Source: Cupriavidus phytohabitans
Lineage (GTDB): Bacteria > Pseudomonadota > Gammaproteobacteria > Burkholderiales > Burkholderiaceae
DNA: 64,000 nucleotides
NCBI RefSeq assembly: GCF_000426345.1
Contig: NZ_AUFE01000011.1
Location: 62,001 to 126,000 of the forward strand
Direction of reading: 5' to 3'
Part shown: positions 58,501 to 64,000 of the stretch, one piece after another
Numbering within the stretch: the stretch's first letter is position 1
Layout: each line of letters begins with the position of its first letter
Program-made: the position numbers and the translations under genes
The notes under the pieces: generated by a model
Seen by the model: only the letters and a program-made list of their open reading frames with translations
What the model was told of the DNA's origin: nothing
Databases searched by the model: none

Positions 58501-61500
58501 CGCGCGCGCGGATCACCACCTCGGCGCGCAAGCGCGTGGTCGGCGGCTTCTATCGCTATGACAACCGTACCGAGACGCGCGAGCTCGGCACCGTTTGCGA
58601 GACCCGGACCGATGCGCACGGCCGCGCGCGCTGCGAGGTAGCGCTGGAGCATGCCGGCCAGGTCGAACTGGTGGCAAGCGCGCGCGACAAGGAGGGACGC
58701 ACCGCGCAGGCCGCTTCGACGGTGTGGGTCACGCGCCAGGGCGAACTGTGGTTCGGCGGCGAAAACCATGACCGCATCGACCTGTTGCCGGAGAAGAAGT
58801 CCTACGCGCCGGGAGACACCGCGGTGTTCCAGGTGCGCATGCCGTTCCGCCACGCCACCGCGCTGGTGGCGCTGGAGCGCGAGGGCATCTACCAGACCCA
58901 GGTGGTCGAGCTGCATGGCAGCGATCCCACAGTGCGCGTGCAGGTCAGGCCGGAGTGGGGACCCAATGTCTACGTCTCGGTGCTGGCACTGCGCGGGCGA
59001 TTGCATGAAGTGCCGTGGTATTCGTTTTTTACCTGGGGCTGGCGCCAGCCCGGCGAGTGGTGGCGCGCCTTCCGCAGCGAAGGCCGCGATTACGCCGCGC
59101 CCACGGCGCTGGTTGACCTGTCCAAGCCGGCGTTCCGGCTGGGGCTGGCCGAGATCAGGGTGGGCAATGCCGGACATCGGCTCGATGTGACGGTGACCCC
59201 CGACAAGACCACCTATCCCGTGCGCGGCAAGGCGCGCGTAGCGATCCAGGTCAGGTTGCCCGACGGCAAGCCGGCCGCCAATGGCGAAGTCGCGCTGGCC
59301 GCGGTCGACCAGGCACTGCTGGAGCTGATGCCCAACACCAGCTGGGACCTGCTTGATGCCATGCTGCAGCGGCGCGGCTATGGCGTGGAAACGTCGACCG
59401 CGCAGATGGAGATCATTGGCCGCCGGCACTACGGGCGCAAGGCGGTGCCCGCCGGCGGTGGCGGCGGCAAGAGCCCGACGCGCGAGCTGTTCGACACGCT
59501 GCTGCTGTGGAACCCGCGCGTGCAGCTCGATGCCGAAGGGCGCGCCAGCCTGGAAGTGCCGCTCAACGATTCGCTGACCAGCTTCCGCATCGTCGCCGTG
59601 GCAGACCTGGGCGTGGGCCGCTTCGGTACCGGCAGCGCCACCATTGCCGCTACGCAGGACCTGCAGGTGATCTCGGGCCTGCCGCTGCTGGTGCGCGAGG
59701 ACGACCGCTACCGCGCCATGTTCACGCTGCGCAATACCACGAAGCGCGCCATGACGGTGCAGGCGAGCGCGCGCGCCACGCTGCTCGGTAACGATGGCAC
59801 GCTGCCGGCGCAGACCGTGCAGATTCCGGCGGGTGAGGCGCGCGAGATCGGCTGGGACGTGACCGCGCCCACGCTGCTGGCGTATGCGCGCAGCGGCACC
59901 GTGATGTGGGAAGTGCAGGCGAGCGAGCAGGGCGGTGGCAATGCCGGCGACCGCATCAAGGTCTCGCAGCAGATCGTTCCCGCGGTGCCAGTGACGGTGC
60001 AGCAGGCCACGCTGGCGCAGGTGGCGCCGTCGCTGTCGGTGCCGGTCAAGGCGCCGCCGGGCGCGCTGGCGGATCCTGCCGGCAAGGTGCGCGGCGGGCT
60101 GCAGGTGAACTTCCAGTCGTCGCTGGCGGGCGGCATGCCGGGGGTGCGCGAATGGTTCCGCAACTATCCGTTCACGTGCCTGGAGCAGCGTGCGTCGAAG
60201 GCGATCGGCCTGAATGACACGGCCGCGTGGGAGGCGCTGATGGCGCAGTTGCCGTCGTACCTCGATGCCAACGGGCTGGTTGCGTATTTCCCTCTGGCTT
60301 CGGATAGCGACTACGGCAGCGAGGTGCTGACCGCCTACCTGCTGGCCGTGACCGACGAGGCCGCGCGCGCCGGGTTGGCGCTGCGCATTCCCGACGCGCA
60401 GCGCGCGCAGATGGAGCGCGGACTGACCGACTTCGTCGAAGGCCGCATCCGCCGCGACAGCTGGTCGCCCGCGGTCGGCACGCAGTACCTGGAGGTGCGC
60501 AAGCTGGCCGCGCTCGAAGCGCTGTCGCGCACCGGCCACGCACAGGCGCGCATGCTGGATGCGATCCAGATCCTGCCGGCGCAGTGGCCGACCTCGGCGC
60601 TGCTCGACTGGACGCTGCTGCTGACGCGCATGGCCGATATCCCGCAGCGCGAGCAGCGACTGGCCGAGGCGCAGCAACTGCTGCGCTCGCGCCTGACGGT
60701 GCAGGGCACGCGGCTGGCATTCTCCACCGAGCGCAACGACAACTGGTGGTGGATGATGGCCGGCGGCGATGCCAACGCCGCGCGGCTGCTGACGCTGGCC
60801 GCTGAACTGCCAGGCTGGAAAGAAGACGCGCCGCAGCTGGCCACCGGCCTGATCGGCCGGCAGGTCCGTGGCGCCTGGGGCACGACCACCGCCAACGCGT
60901 GGGGCATGCTGGCGGTGACGCGCTTTGCGCAGGTGTTCGAGAAGACGCCGGTGGCGGGCAGCACGCGCGTCTCCGTGAGCAACGCCGCCGATGCCACGCG
61001 CAGCTTCGACTGGGCGCGCGCGCAGCGCACCGACGGCGTGGCGCAGGGCAGTGTCGACCTGCCGTGGCCGGCAGGCGCGGACGGCGGCTCGCTGCAGGTC
61101 GAGCACACAGGCGCGGGCCATCCGTGGGCGACGGTACAGGCGCTCGCCGCAGTGCCGGTCACGGCGCCGCTGGCCGCGGGCTACCGCATCAAGCGCACCG
61201 TGACGCCGCAGGAGCAGGCGGTGCCCGGCAAGTGGTCGCGCGGCGACGTGTACCGCGTCAAGCTCGAGATCGATGCGCAGGCCGACATGACCTGGGTGGT
61301 GGTCAGCGACCCGGTGCCCGCCGGTGCCACCATCCTCGGCAGCGGCCTGGGCCGCGATTCGCAGATCGCCACGCGCGGCGAGCGGCGCAAGGGCGTGGCC
61401 TGGCCAGCCTACACCGAACGCACGCCGCAGGCGTATCGCGAGTACTTCGGCTACGTGCCCAAGGGCACGGTGTCGGTCGAGTACACGGTGCGCCTGAACA

Positions 61501-61607
61501 ACGCCGGCGAGTTCTCGCTGCCGCCGTCGCGCGTCGAGGCGATGTACGCACCCGACGTGTTCGGCGTGGCGCCGAACGCGCGGCTGGTGGTCGGGGCGCG
61601 CCCATGA
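55521..61607 (+). CDS. Bacterial alpha-2-macroglobulin (thioester-containing)
   Basis: A giant exported protein of 2028 residues of the bacterial alpha-2-macroglobulin family (YfhM type), thought to trap attacking proteases in the periplasm. A signal-like hydrophobic segment is seen at 22-45 (ALALGAALALLAG..AGAA). MG/bait-region modules follow (MG1-like, then VRAHTIFDRTLLRAGETVSMKHLIRAE, about 700), and the thioester motif is intact: C1553-L-E-Q1556 in NYPFTCLEQRASK. The C-terminal part has YFGYVPKGTVSVEYTVRLNNAGEF. No lipobox is evident, unlike E. coli. ATG at 55521 has GGAGG upstream. Its stop overlaps the next start (ATGA), and the pbpC gene lies one gene further, the typical partner that repairs breached peptidoglycan. 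Confidence 0.95.
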   Translation: MKGIVAGADRDLGRKQPARASCAAALALGAALALLAGVQPAGAAQVTRFSPEGTVGQVRQVAIRFDEAMVPMGDVQAAAPAAVSCTGASTSGQARWVDAKNWVYDFTNDLPPGVRCSVRMRAGLKSVAGTAYAGKPEYRFETGGPTVIASRPSGGEIGEDQVFALRFNGPATPASVREHAWCQAQGLGERIPVRLLAGKERDELLEAIHWTKLAKPVPDAVHLLACQQRLPAAARVQLVLGAGIATPSGMATRDERRFDYTVREPFTASFSCEREHAQSPCTPLRPMSVTFSAPVPRKQAEQVLLKTPSGRRAPQFDPDMAPDASVSALTFAAPFAEKASFIIEVPKDLKDDSGRTLSNADLFPLKVATASMPPLAKFAAAPFGVVERFGELPRGKSPADYPPLLPVTLRNVEADLAVRGIQARAGTVMKLRVDDDAAVMQWLGLVRRMHESSYTRGELDAVLAGRSPYRVNNPRNAVSIETRSVSLLERAPGVQKLAVPKPSGDGPRPFEVVGIPLPEPGFHVVEIASPMLGEALLGKRAPMYVRTAALVTNLGVHFKLGRSLGNEDDGSRSGLAWVTALDDGKPVADAAVAVRDCGGRLLGEGRTDASGVVRFARLDAVPESNCDQNGLSGYFVSARIAAGHPQARGKADMAFVMSDWNRGIEAWRFNVPTDTSTAPTVRAHTIFDRTLLRAGETVSMKHLIRAETAQGFALPPASRPLPTRVVIRHDGSGQTYELPLQWRQTATGGRSAESTFQVPPAAKLGVYTVELETQPSQQTQQGEGANGRNEGSRTYPSGSFRVEAFRLPVLAGTLQLAGKAGAAIAPAELPVGVEIHYLSGGGAAGLPVRVSALLRDKSVSFPGYDEFSFDPPRPQRESASGDEEMDDSEQPDDGQKLVADKLPLTLDKNGNGTVTLHKLPKTDAPRDLVLEAGFADPNGEIQTLRQTVPLWPAGVVVGIRSEGWVSVKQKLAVHGVVLDLGGKPVADAPVKLNARARITTSARKRVVGGFYRYDNRTETRELGTVCETRTDAHGRARCEVALEHAGQVELVASARDKEGRTAQAASTVWVTRQGELWFGGENHDRIDLLPEKKSYAPGDTAVFQVRMPFRHATALVALEREGIYQTQVVELHGSDPTVRVQVRPEWGPNVYVSVLALRGRLHEVPWYSFFTWGWRQPGEWWRAFRSEGRDYAAPTALVDLSKPAFRLGLAEIRVGNAGHRLDVTVTPDKTTYPVRGKARVAIQVRLPDGKPAANGEVALAAVDQALLELMPNTSWDLLDAMLQRRGYGVETSTAQMEIIGRRHYGRKAVPAGGGGGKSPTRELFDTLLLWNPRVQLDAEGRASLEVPLNDSLTSFRIVAVADLGVGRFGTGSATIAATQDLQVISGLPLLVREDDRYRAMFTLRNTTKRAMTVQASARATLLGNDGTLPAQTVQIPAGEAREIGWDVTAPTLLAYARSGTVMWEVQASEQGGGNAGDRIKVSQQIVPAVPVTVQQATLAQVAPSLSVPVKAPPGALADPAGKVRGGLQVNFQSSLAGGMPGVREWFRNYPFTCLEQRASKAIGLNDTAAWEALMAQLPSYLDANGLVAYFPLASDSDYGSEVLTAYLLAVTDEAARAGLALRIPDAQRAQMERGLTDFVEGRIRRDSWSPAVGTQYLEVRKLAALEALSRTGHAQARMLDAIQILPAQWPTSALLDWTLLLTRMADIPQREQRLAEAQQLLRSRLTVQGTRLAFSTERNDNWWWMMAGGDANAARLLTLAAELPGWKEDAPQLATGLIGRQVRGAWGTTTANAWGMLAVTRFAQVFEKTPVAGSTRVSVSNAADATRSFDWARAQRTDGVAQGSVDLPWPAGADGGSLQVEHTGAGHPWATVQALAAVPVTAPLAAGYRIKRTVTPQEQAVPGKWSRGDVYRVKLEIDAQADMTWVVVSDPVPAGATILGSGLGRDSQIATRGERRKGVAWPAYTERTPQAYREYFGYVPKGTVSVEYTVRLNNAGEFSLPPSRVEAMYAPDVFGVAPNARLVVGARP

Positions 61608-62308
61608 GCTGGATCGCGCTGACCATGCCGGCGCGGGTGCGCGAGTGGTGGCTCGCGGGCGCGCTGGCGGGCGTGATCTATGGCGCGTTGCTGGTGCAGG
61701 TGGCAATGGAGTTGCCCGAAGGCACGCCATTGACCGGGCAGATCGCCATGCAGCCGTTGTGGAAGACGGCGATGGCGCTGCTGCTGGCGCGTGCCGCGTG
61801 GTTCCACCGGCCGCTGCCGGAACGGCGCTGGCTGGTGACCGCGCTGGTATGTTCGGCCATCGGCGACTTTCTGCTGGCGGTGCCAGCGCTGTCGTATTCG
61901 TTCGTGGGCGGGCTGGGTGCCTTCCTGCTCGCGCACCTTGCGTACCTGCGGCTGCTGGTGCCGCTGGCCGGCGACCTGCGGCCGCACCGGCTGATCGCAT
62001 GCGGCGCCATGCTCGGCGTGGCCGGGACCATGCTGGGCCGCTTCTGGCCCAATCTCGGCACGCTGGCGGTGCCGGTGTCGCTGTACGTGGGCGTGCTTGC
62101 GGCGATGGCGTGCAGCGCGCTGGTGGCGCGGCTGCCGACGCCGCTGGCGGCGCTGGGCGCGCTGTGCTTTGCCGCGTCGGACATGATGATCGGCATCGCG
62201 CGTTTCCTGGTGCCGTTCGAGACCTTCGCGCTGGGCATCTGGTGGACCTATGCCGCGGCGCAGGTGCTGCTGGTGGCGGGCATCGTGTCGGGACGGTCTG
62301 GGTCATGA
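61604..62308 (+). CDS. YhhN-family (TMEM86/lysoplasmalogenase-like) membrane protein
   Basis: A 234-residue integral membrane protein with seven to eight hydrophobic helices. The YhhN/TMEM86 family marks are the KTAMALLLARAAW segment after helix 2 (about 55), CSAIGDFLLAVP (about 80-91) with the acidic residue of the active site, FLLAHLAYL (about 105) and the late ALCFAASDMMIGIARF (about 183-198) with its conserved Asp. Mammalian TMEM86 members hydrolyse the vinyl-ether bond of lysoplasmalogens; the bacterial function is little known. Both ends overlap neighbours by four bases (ATGA), so it is translated together with alpha-2-macroglobulin and PbpC. Its position inside the otherwise two-gene defence unit is unusual. 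Confidence 0.85.
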   Translation: MSWIALTMPARVREWWLAGALAGVIYGALLVQVAMELPEGTPLTGQIAMQPLWKTAMALLLARAAWFHRPLPERRWLVTALVCSAIGDFLLAVPALSYSFVGGLGAFLLAHLAYLRLLVPLAGDLRPHRLIACGAMLGVAGTMLGRFWPNLGTLAVPVSLYVGVLAAMACSALVARLPTPLAALGALCFAASDMMIGIARFLVPFETFALGIWWTYAAAQVLLVAGIVSGRSGS

Positions 62309-64000
62309 TACTCATGAAGCGGGGCGGCGCTCGACTGGCCCGGCTGGCGCTGTTGCCGCTGCTGCCGCTGCTGTGGAGCGGCCACGCCGCCGCGTTGCCG
62401 GCCTTCGCGCAGGTGCGCGACGACTGGCGCAGCGCAGACGTGGTCGTGCTGGACCGCCACGGCGAGGTGGTCGGTCGGGTACGCGACGACTTCCGCGCGC
62501 GCCGCGGCGACTGGGTCACGCTGGCGCAGACTTCGCCGGCATTGCGCACGGCCATCGTGCTGTCGGAAGACAGGCGCTTCTATGCGCATAGCGGCGTCGA
62601 CTGGCAGGGTGTGGCCGCGGCGGCGTGGGCCAACCTGTGGAATACGCGCACGCGCGGTGCCTCGACGCTGACCATGCAGCTGGCCGGACTGCTGGACGAC
62701 GACCTGCGCCGGCCCGGCGCCGCGGCGCAGGGGCGCAGCTTCACGCAGAAGGTCGGCCAGGCCGCGGGCGCGGCGATGCTGGAGCGCAGCTGGAGCAAGG
62801 ATCAGATCCTCGAGGCGTACCTGAACCTGGTGCCGTTCCGCGGCGAACTGGTCGGGCTGTCGGCGATGTCCCAGGTGCTGTTCGGCAAGTACCCCGAAGG
62901 GCTCGATGCGCGCGAATCGGCGCTGGCGGTGGCGCTGGTGCGGGCGCCCAATGCGCCGGCCGTGCAGGTGGCGCGCCGGGCCTGCGGCATCCTGCGCGAA
63001 ATGCGGCTGCCGCGCCAATGCGAAGGGCTGGAGGGCTACGCGCAACTGGCGCTGCTGCGCACCGGGCCGGTGGCGCAGCGTAACGCCACGGCGCTGGCGC
63101 CCGCGACGGCGCAGCCGCTTGCCTCGCTTCCAGCTCCGCACCTCGCGCGCCGGCTGGTCAGTGAGGCGCGCGCGCGGCTGGCGCCGGGTGCCCCCATGCC
63201 AGCGCGCATGGCATCCACGCTCGACGCACGCCTGCAGCGCGTGGCGGTGGCAAGCCTCGACCGGCACCTGCGCGAGCTGGCCGGGCGCCATGTCGAGGAT
63301 GGCGCGGTGGTGGTGATCGACAACGCCAGCGGCGACGTGCTGGCCTATGTAGGATCGTCCGGCGCGCTGTCGTCGGCCGCGCAGGTCGACCACGCGGCCG
63401 CGCTGCGGCAGGCCGGCTCGACGCTCAAGCCCTTCCTGTACGCGCAGGCGCTGGAGGAACGGCGCTTGACCGCGGCGTCGCTGCTCGACGACCGGCCGGT
63501 GAACCTGCCGGTGGGCGGCGGACTTTATGTGCCGCAGAACTACGACCACCGCTACGCCGGCTGGGTCAGCACGCGGGCGGCGCTGGCGGCATCGCTGAAC
63601 GTGCCGGCGGTGCGCACGCTGGTGATGGTGACTCCGCACCGCTTCCACAAGCGGCTGGTGGCGCTGGGCCTGCCGCTGACCGAGGCGGGCGACTACTATG
63701 GGTACAGCCTGGCGCTGGGCAGCGCCGACGTGTCGCTGCTGGCGTTGACCAATGCGTACCGTGCGCTCGCCAACGGCGGGCGCTATGCGCCGCCGCAACT
63801 GCGCGAAGGCGCACCTGTTGCTGCGCCCGTTGCGGTCATGCAGCCGGCTGCGAGCTACGTGATCGGCGATATCCTCGCCGACCGTCACGCCCGCGCCCGC
63901 ACCTTCGGCCTGGACAGTCCGCTGACGACGCGCTTCTGGACAGCGGTCAAGACCGGCACCAGCAAGGACATGCGCGACAACTGGTGCATCGGCTGGTCGC
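62305..64000 (+). CDS. pbpC: Penicillin-binding protein 1C (C-terminus off window)
   Basis: A bifunctional class A penicillin-binding protein, cut by the window end after 565 residues. An N-terminal hydrophobic anchor (about 10-30) is followed by the glycosyltransferase domain with the catalytic Glu in AIVLSEDRRFYAHSGVDW (about 86-103), GASTLTMQLAGLL (about 119-131) and EAYLNLVPFRGELVG. The transpeptidase domain shows the S-x-x-K active site in QAGSTLKPFLYAQAL (about 370), SLN in LAASLNVPAVR, and K-T-G in AVKTGTSKDMRDNWCIGW at the edge. ATG at 62305 overlaps the upstream stop; ATG at 62314 is an alternative. PbpC with alpha-2-macroglobulin is a known pair for wall repair after attack. Confidence 0.93.
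   Translation, partial: MILMKRGGARLARLALLPLLPLLWSGHAAALPAFAQVRDDWRSADVVVLDRHGEVVGRVRDDFRARRGDWVTLAQTSPALRTAIVLSEDRRFYAHSGVDWQGVAAAAWANLWNTRTRGASTLTMQLAGLLDDDLRRPGAAAQGRSFTQKVGQAAGAAMLERSWSKDQILEAYLNLVPFRGELVGLSAMSQVLFGKYPEGLDARESALAVALVRAPNAPAVQVARRACGILREMRLPRQCEGLEGYAQLALLRTGPVAQRNATALAPATAQPLASLPAPHLARRLVSEARARLAPGAPMPARMASTLDARLQRVAVASLDRHLRELAGRHVEDGAVVVIDNASGDVLAYVGSSGALSSAAQVDHAAALRQAGSTLKPFLYAQALEERRLTAASLLDDRPVNLPVGGGLYVPQNYDHRYAGWVSTRAALAASLNVPAVRTLVMVTPHRFHKRLVALGLPLTEAGDYYGYSLALGSADVSLLALTNAYRALANGGRYAPPQLREGAPVAAPVAVMQPAASYVIGDILADRHARARTFGLDSPLTTRFWTAVKTGTSKDMRDNWCIGWS

Noticed and set aside
55581..62555. A 2324-codon minus-strand frame across the alpha-2-macroglobulin gene
   Set aside because: It is the antisense shadow of a gene with clear domains and an intact thioester motif; the translation has no recognisable features.

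Overview
The window is a GC-rich chromosomal segment with the gene content of a Burkholderiales beta-proteobacterium, most like Cupriavidus/Ralstonia. This is inferred from recognisable protein families and gene neighbourhoods (tctCBA with Bug-type receptors, short NtrX after NtrY, phhA-phhB with a divergent Lrp regulator, SET protein beside HU); no database was searched. It is a core region: there is no transposase, integrase, phage structural gene or CRISPR array. It holds about 46 protein genes and one tRNA. The first gene (glutathione-reductase type, minus strand) and the last (penicillin-binding protein 1C, plus strand) are cut by the window edges.

1-8.2 kb (all minus): glutathione-reductase-type flavoprotein, patatin-like protein, hot-dog thioesterase, AbrB-family membrane protein, a tripartite tricarboxylate transporter (tctC, tctB, tctA) and a ChaN-type lipoprotein. 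8.2-16.2 kb (all minus): RND efflux pump and adaptor without an outer-membrane partner, MOSC-domain protein, MFS transporter, 2-hydroxyacid dehydrogenase. 16.7-23.5 kb: GTP-dependent PEP carboxykinase, then a NarL-type two-component system divergent from carbon-starvation protein CstA and its small YbdD-type partner. This is a gluconeogenesis/pyruvate-use block with an obvious operator cluster in the divergent promoter. 23.6-25.8 kb: a glycine-zipper envelope protein, a small secreted triple-repeat protein, a run of strong hairpins and a LysR regulator.

25.9-31.6 kb (minus): topoisomerase III, thioredoxin-like protein, DprA, LysM protein. 31.7-40.3 kb (plus): def, fmt, htpX (with a sigma-32-like promoter), rsmB, a DUF4390 protein, ntrY, ntrX and tRNA-Phe with its own promoter and terminator. 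40.5-48.7 kb: coiled-coil protein, aquaporin-like channel, a putative lipid-anchored outer-membrane protein, an orphan TRAP solute receptor, RarD, DNA polymerase IV and a DUF2272 lipoprotein. 48.9-55.4 kb: HU, a 1-kb gene-free motif-rich region, a SET-domain lysine methyltransferase, a TctD/TctE-like two-component system, phhB, phhA and an Lrp/AsnC regulator. 55.5-64 kb: alpha-2-macroglobulin, a YhhN-family protein and PbpC, joined by ATGA overlaps.

The most unusual non-coding signals are two separate arrays of DnaA-box-like 9-mers repeated every 12 bp (13601-13668 and 48568-48624), with several isolated exact TTATCCACA boxes elsewhere. Others are a three-copy TGCGTAGT operator between cstA and its two-component genes, 10-bp-phased TTACAG repeats at two loci, and the region between HU and the SET gene, rich in GTATAC and GTAAAC motifs. 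Start codons were chosen by eye from ribosome-binding sites and domain starts; doubtful ones are flagged.
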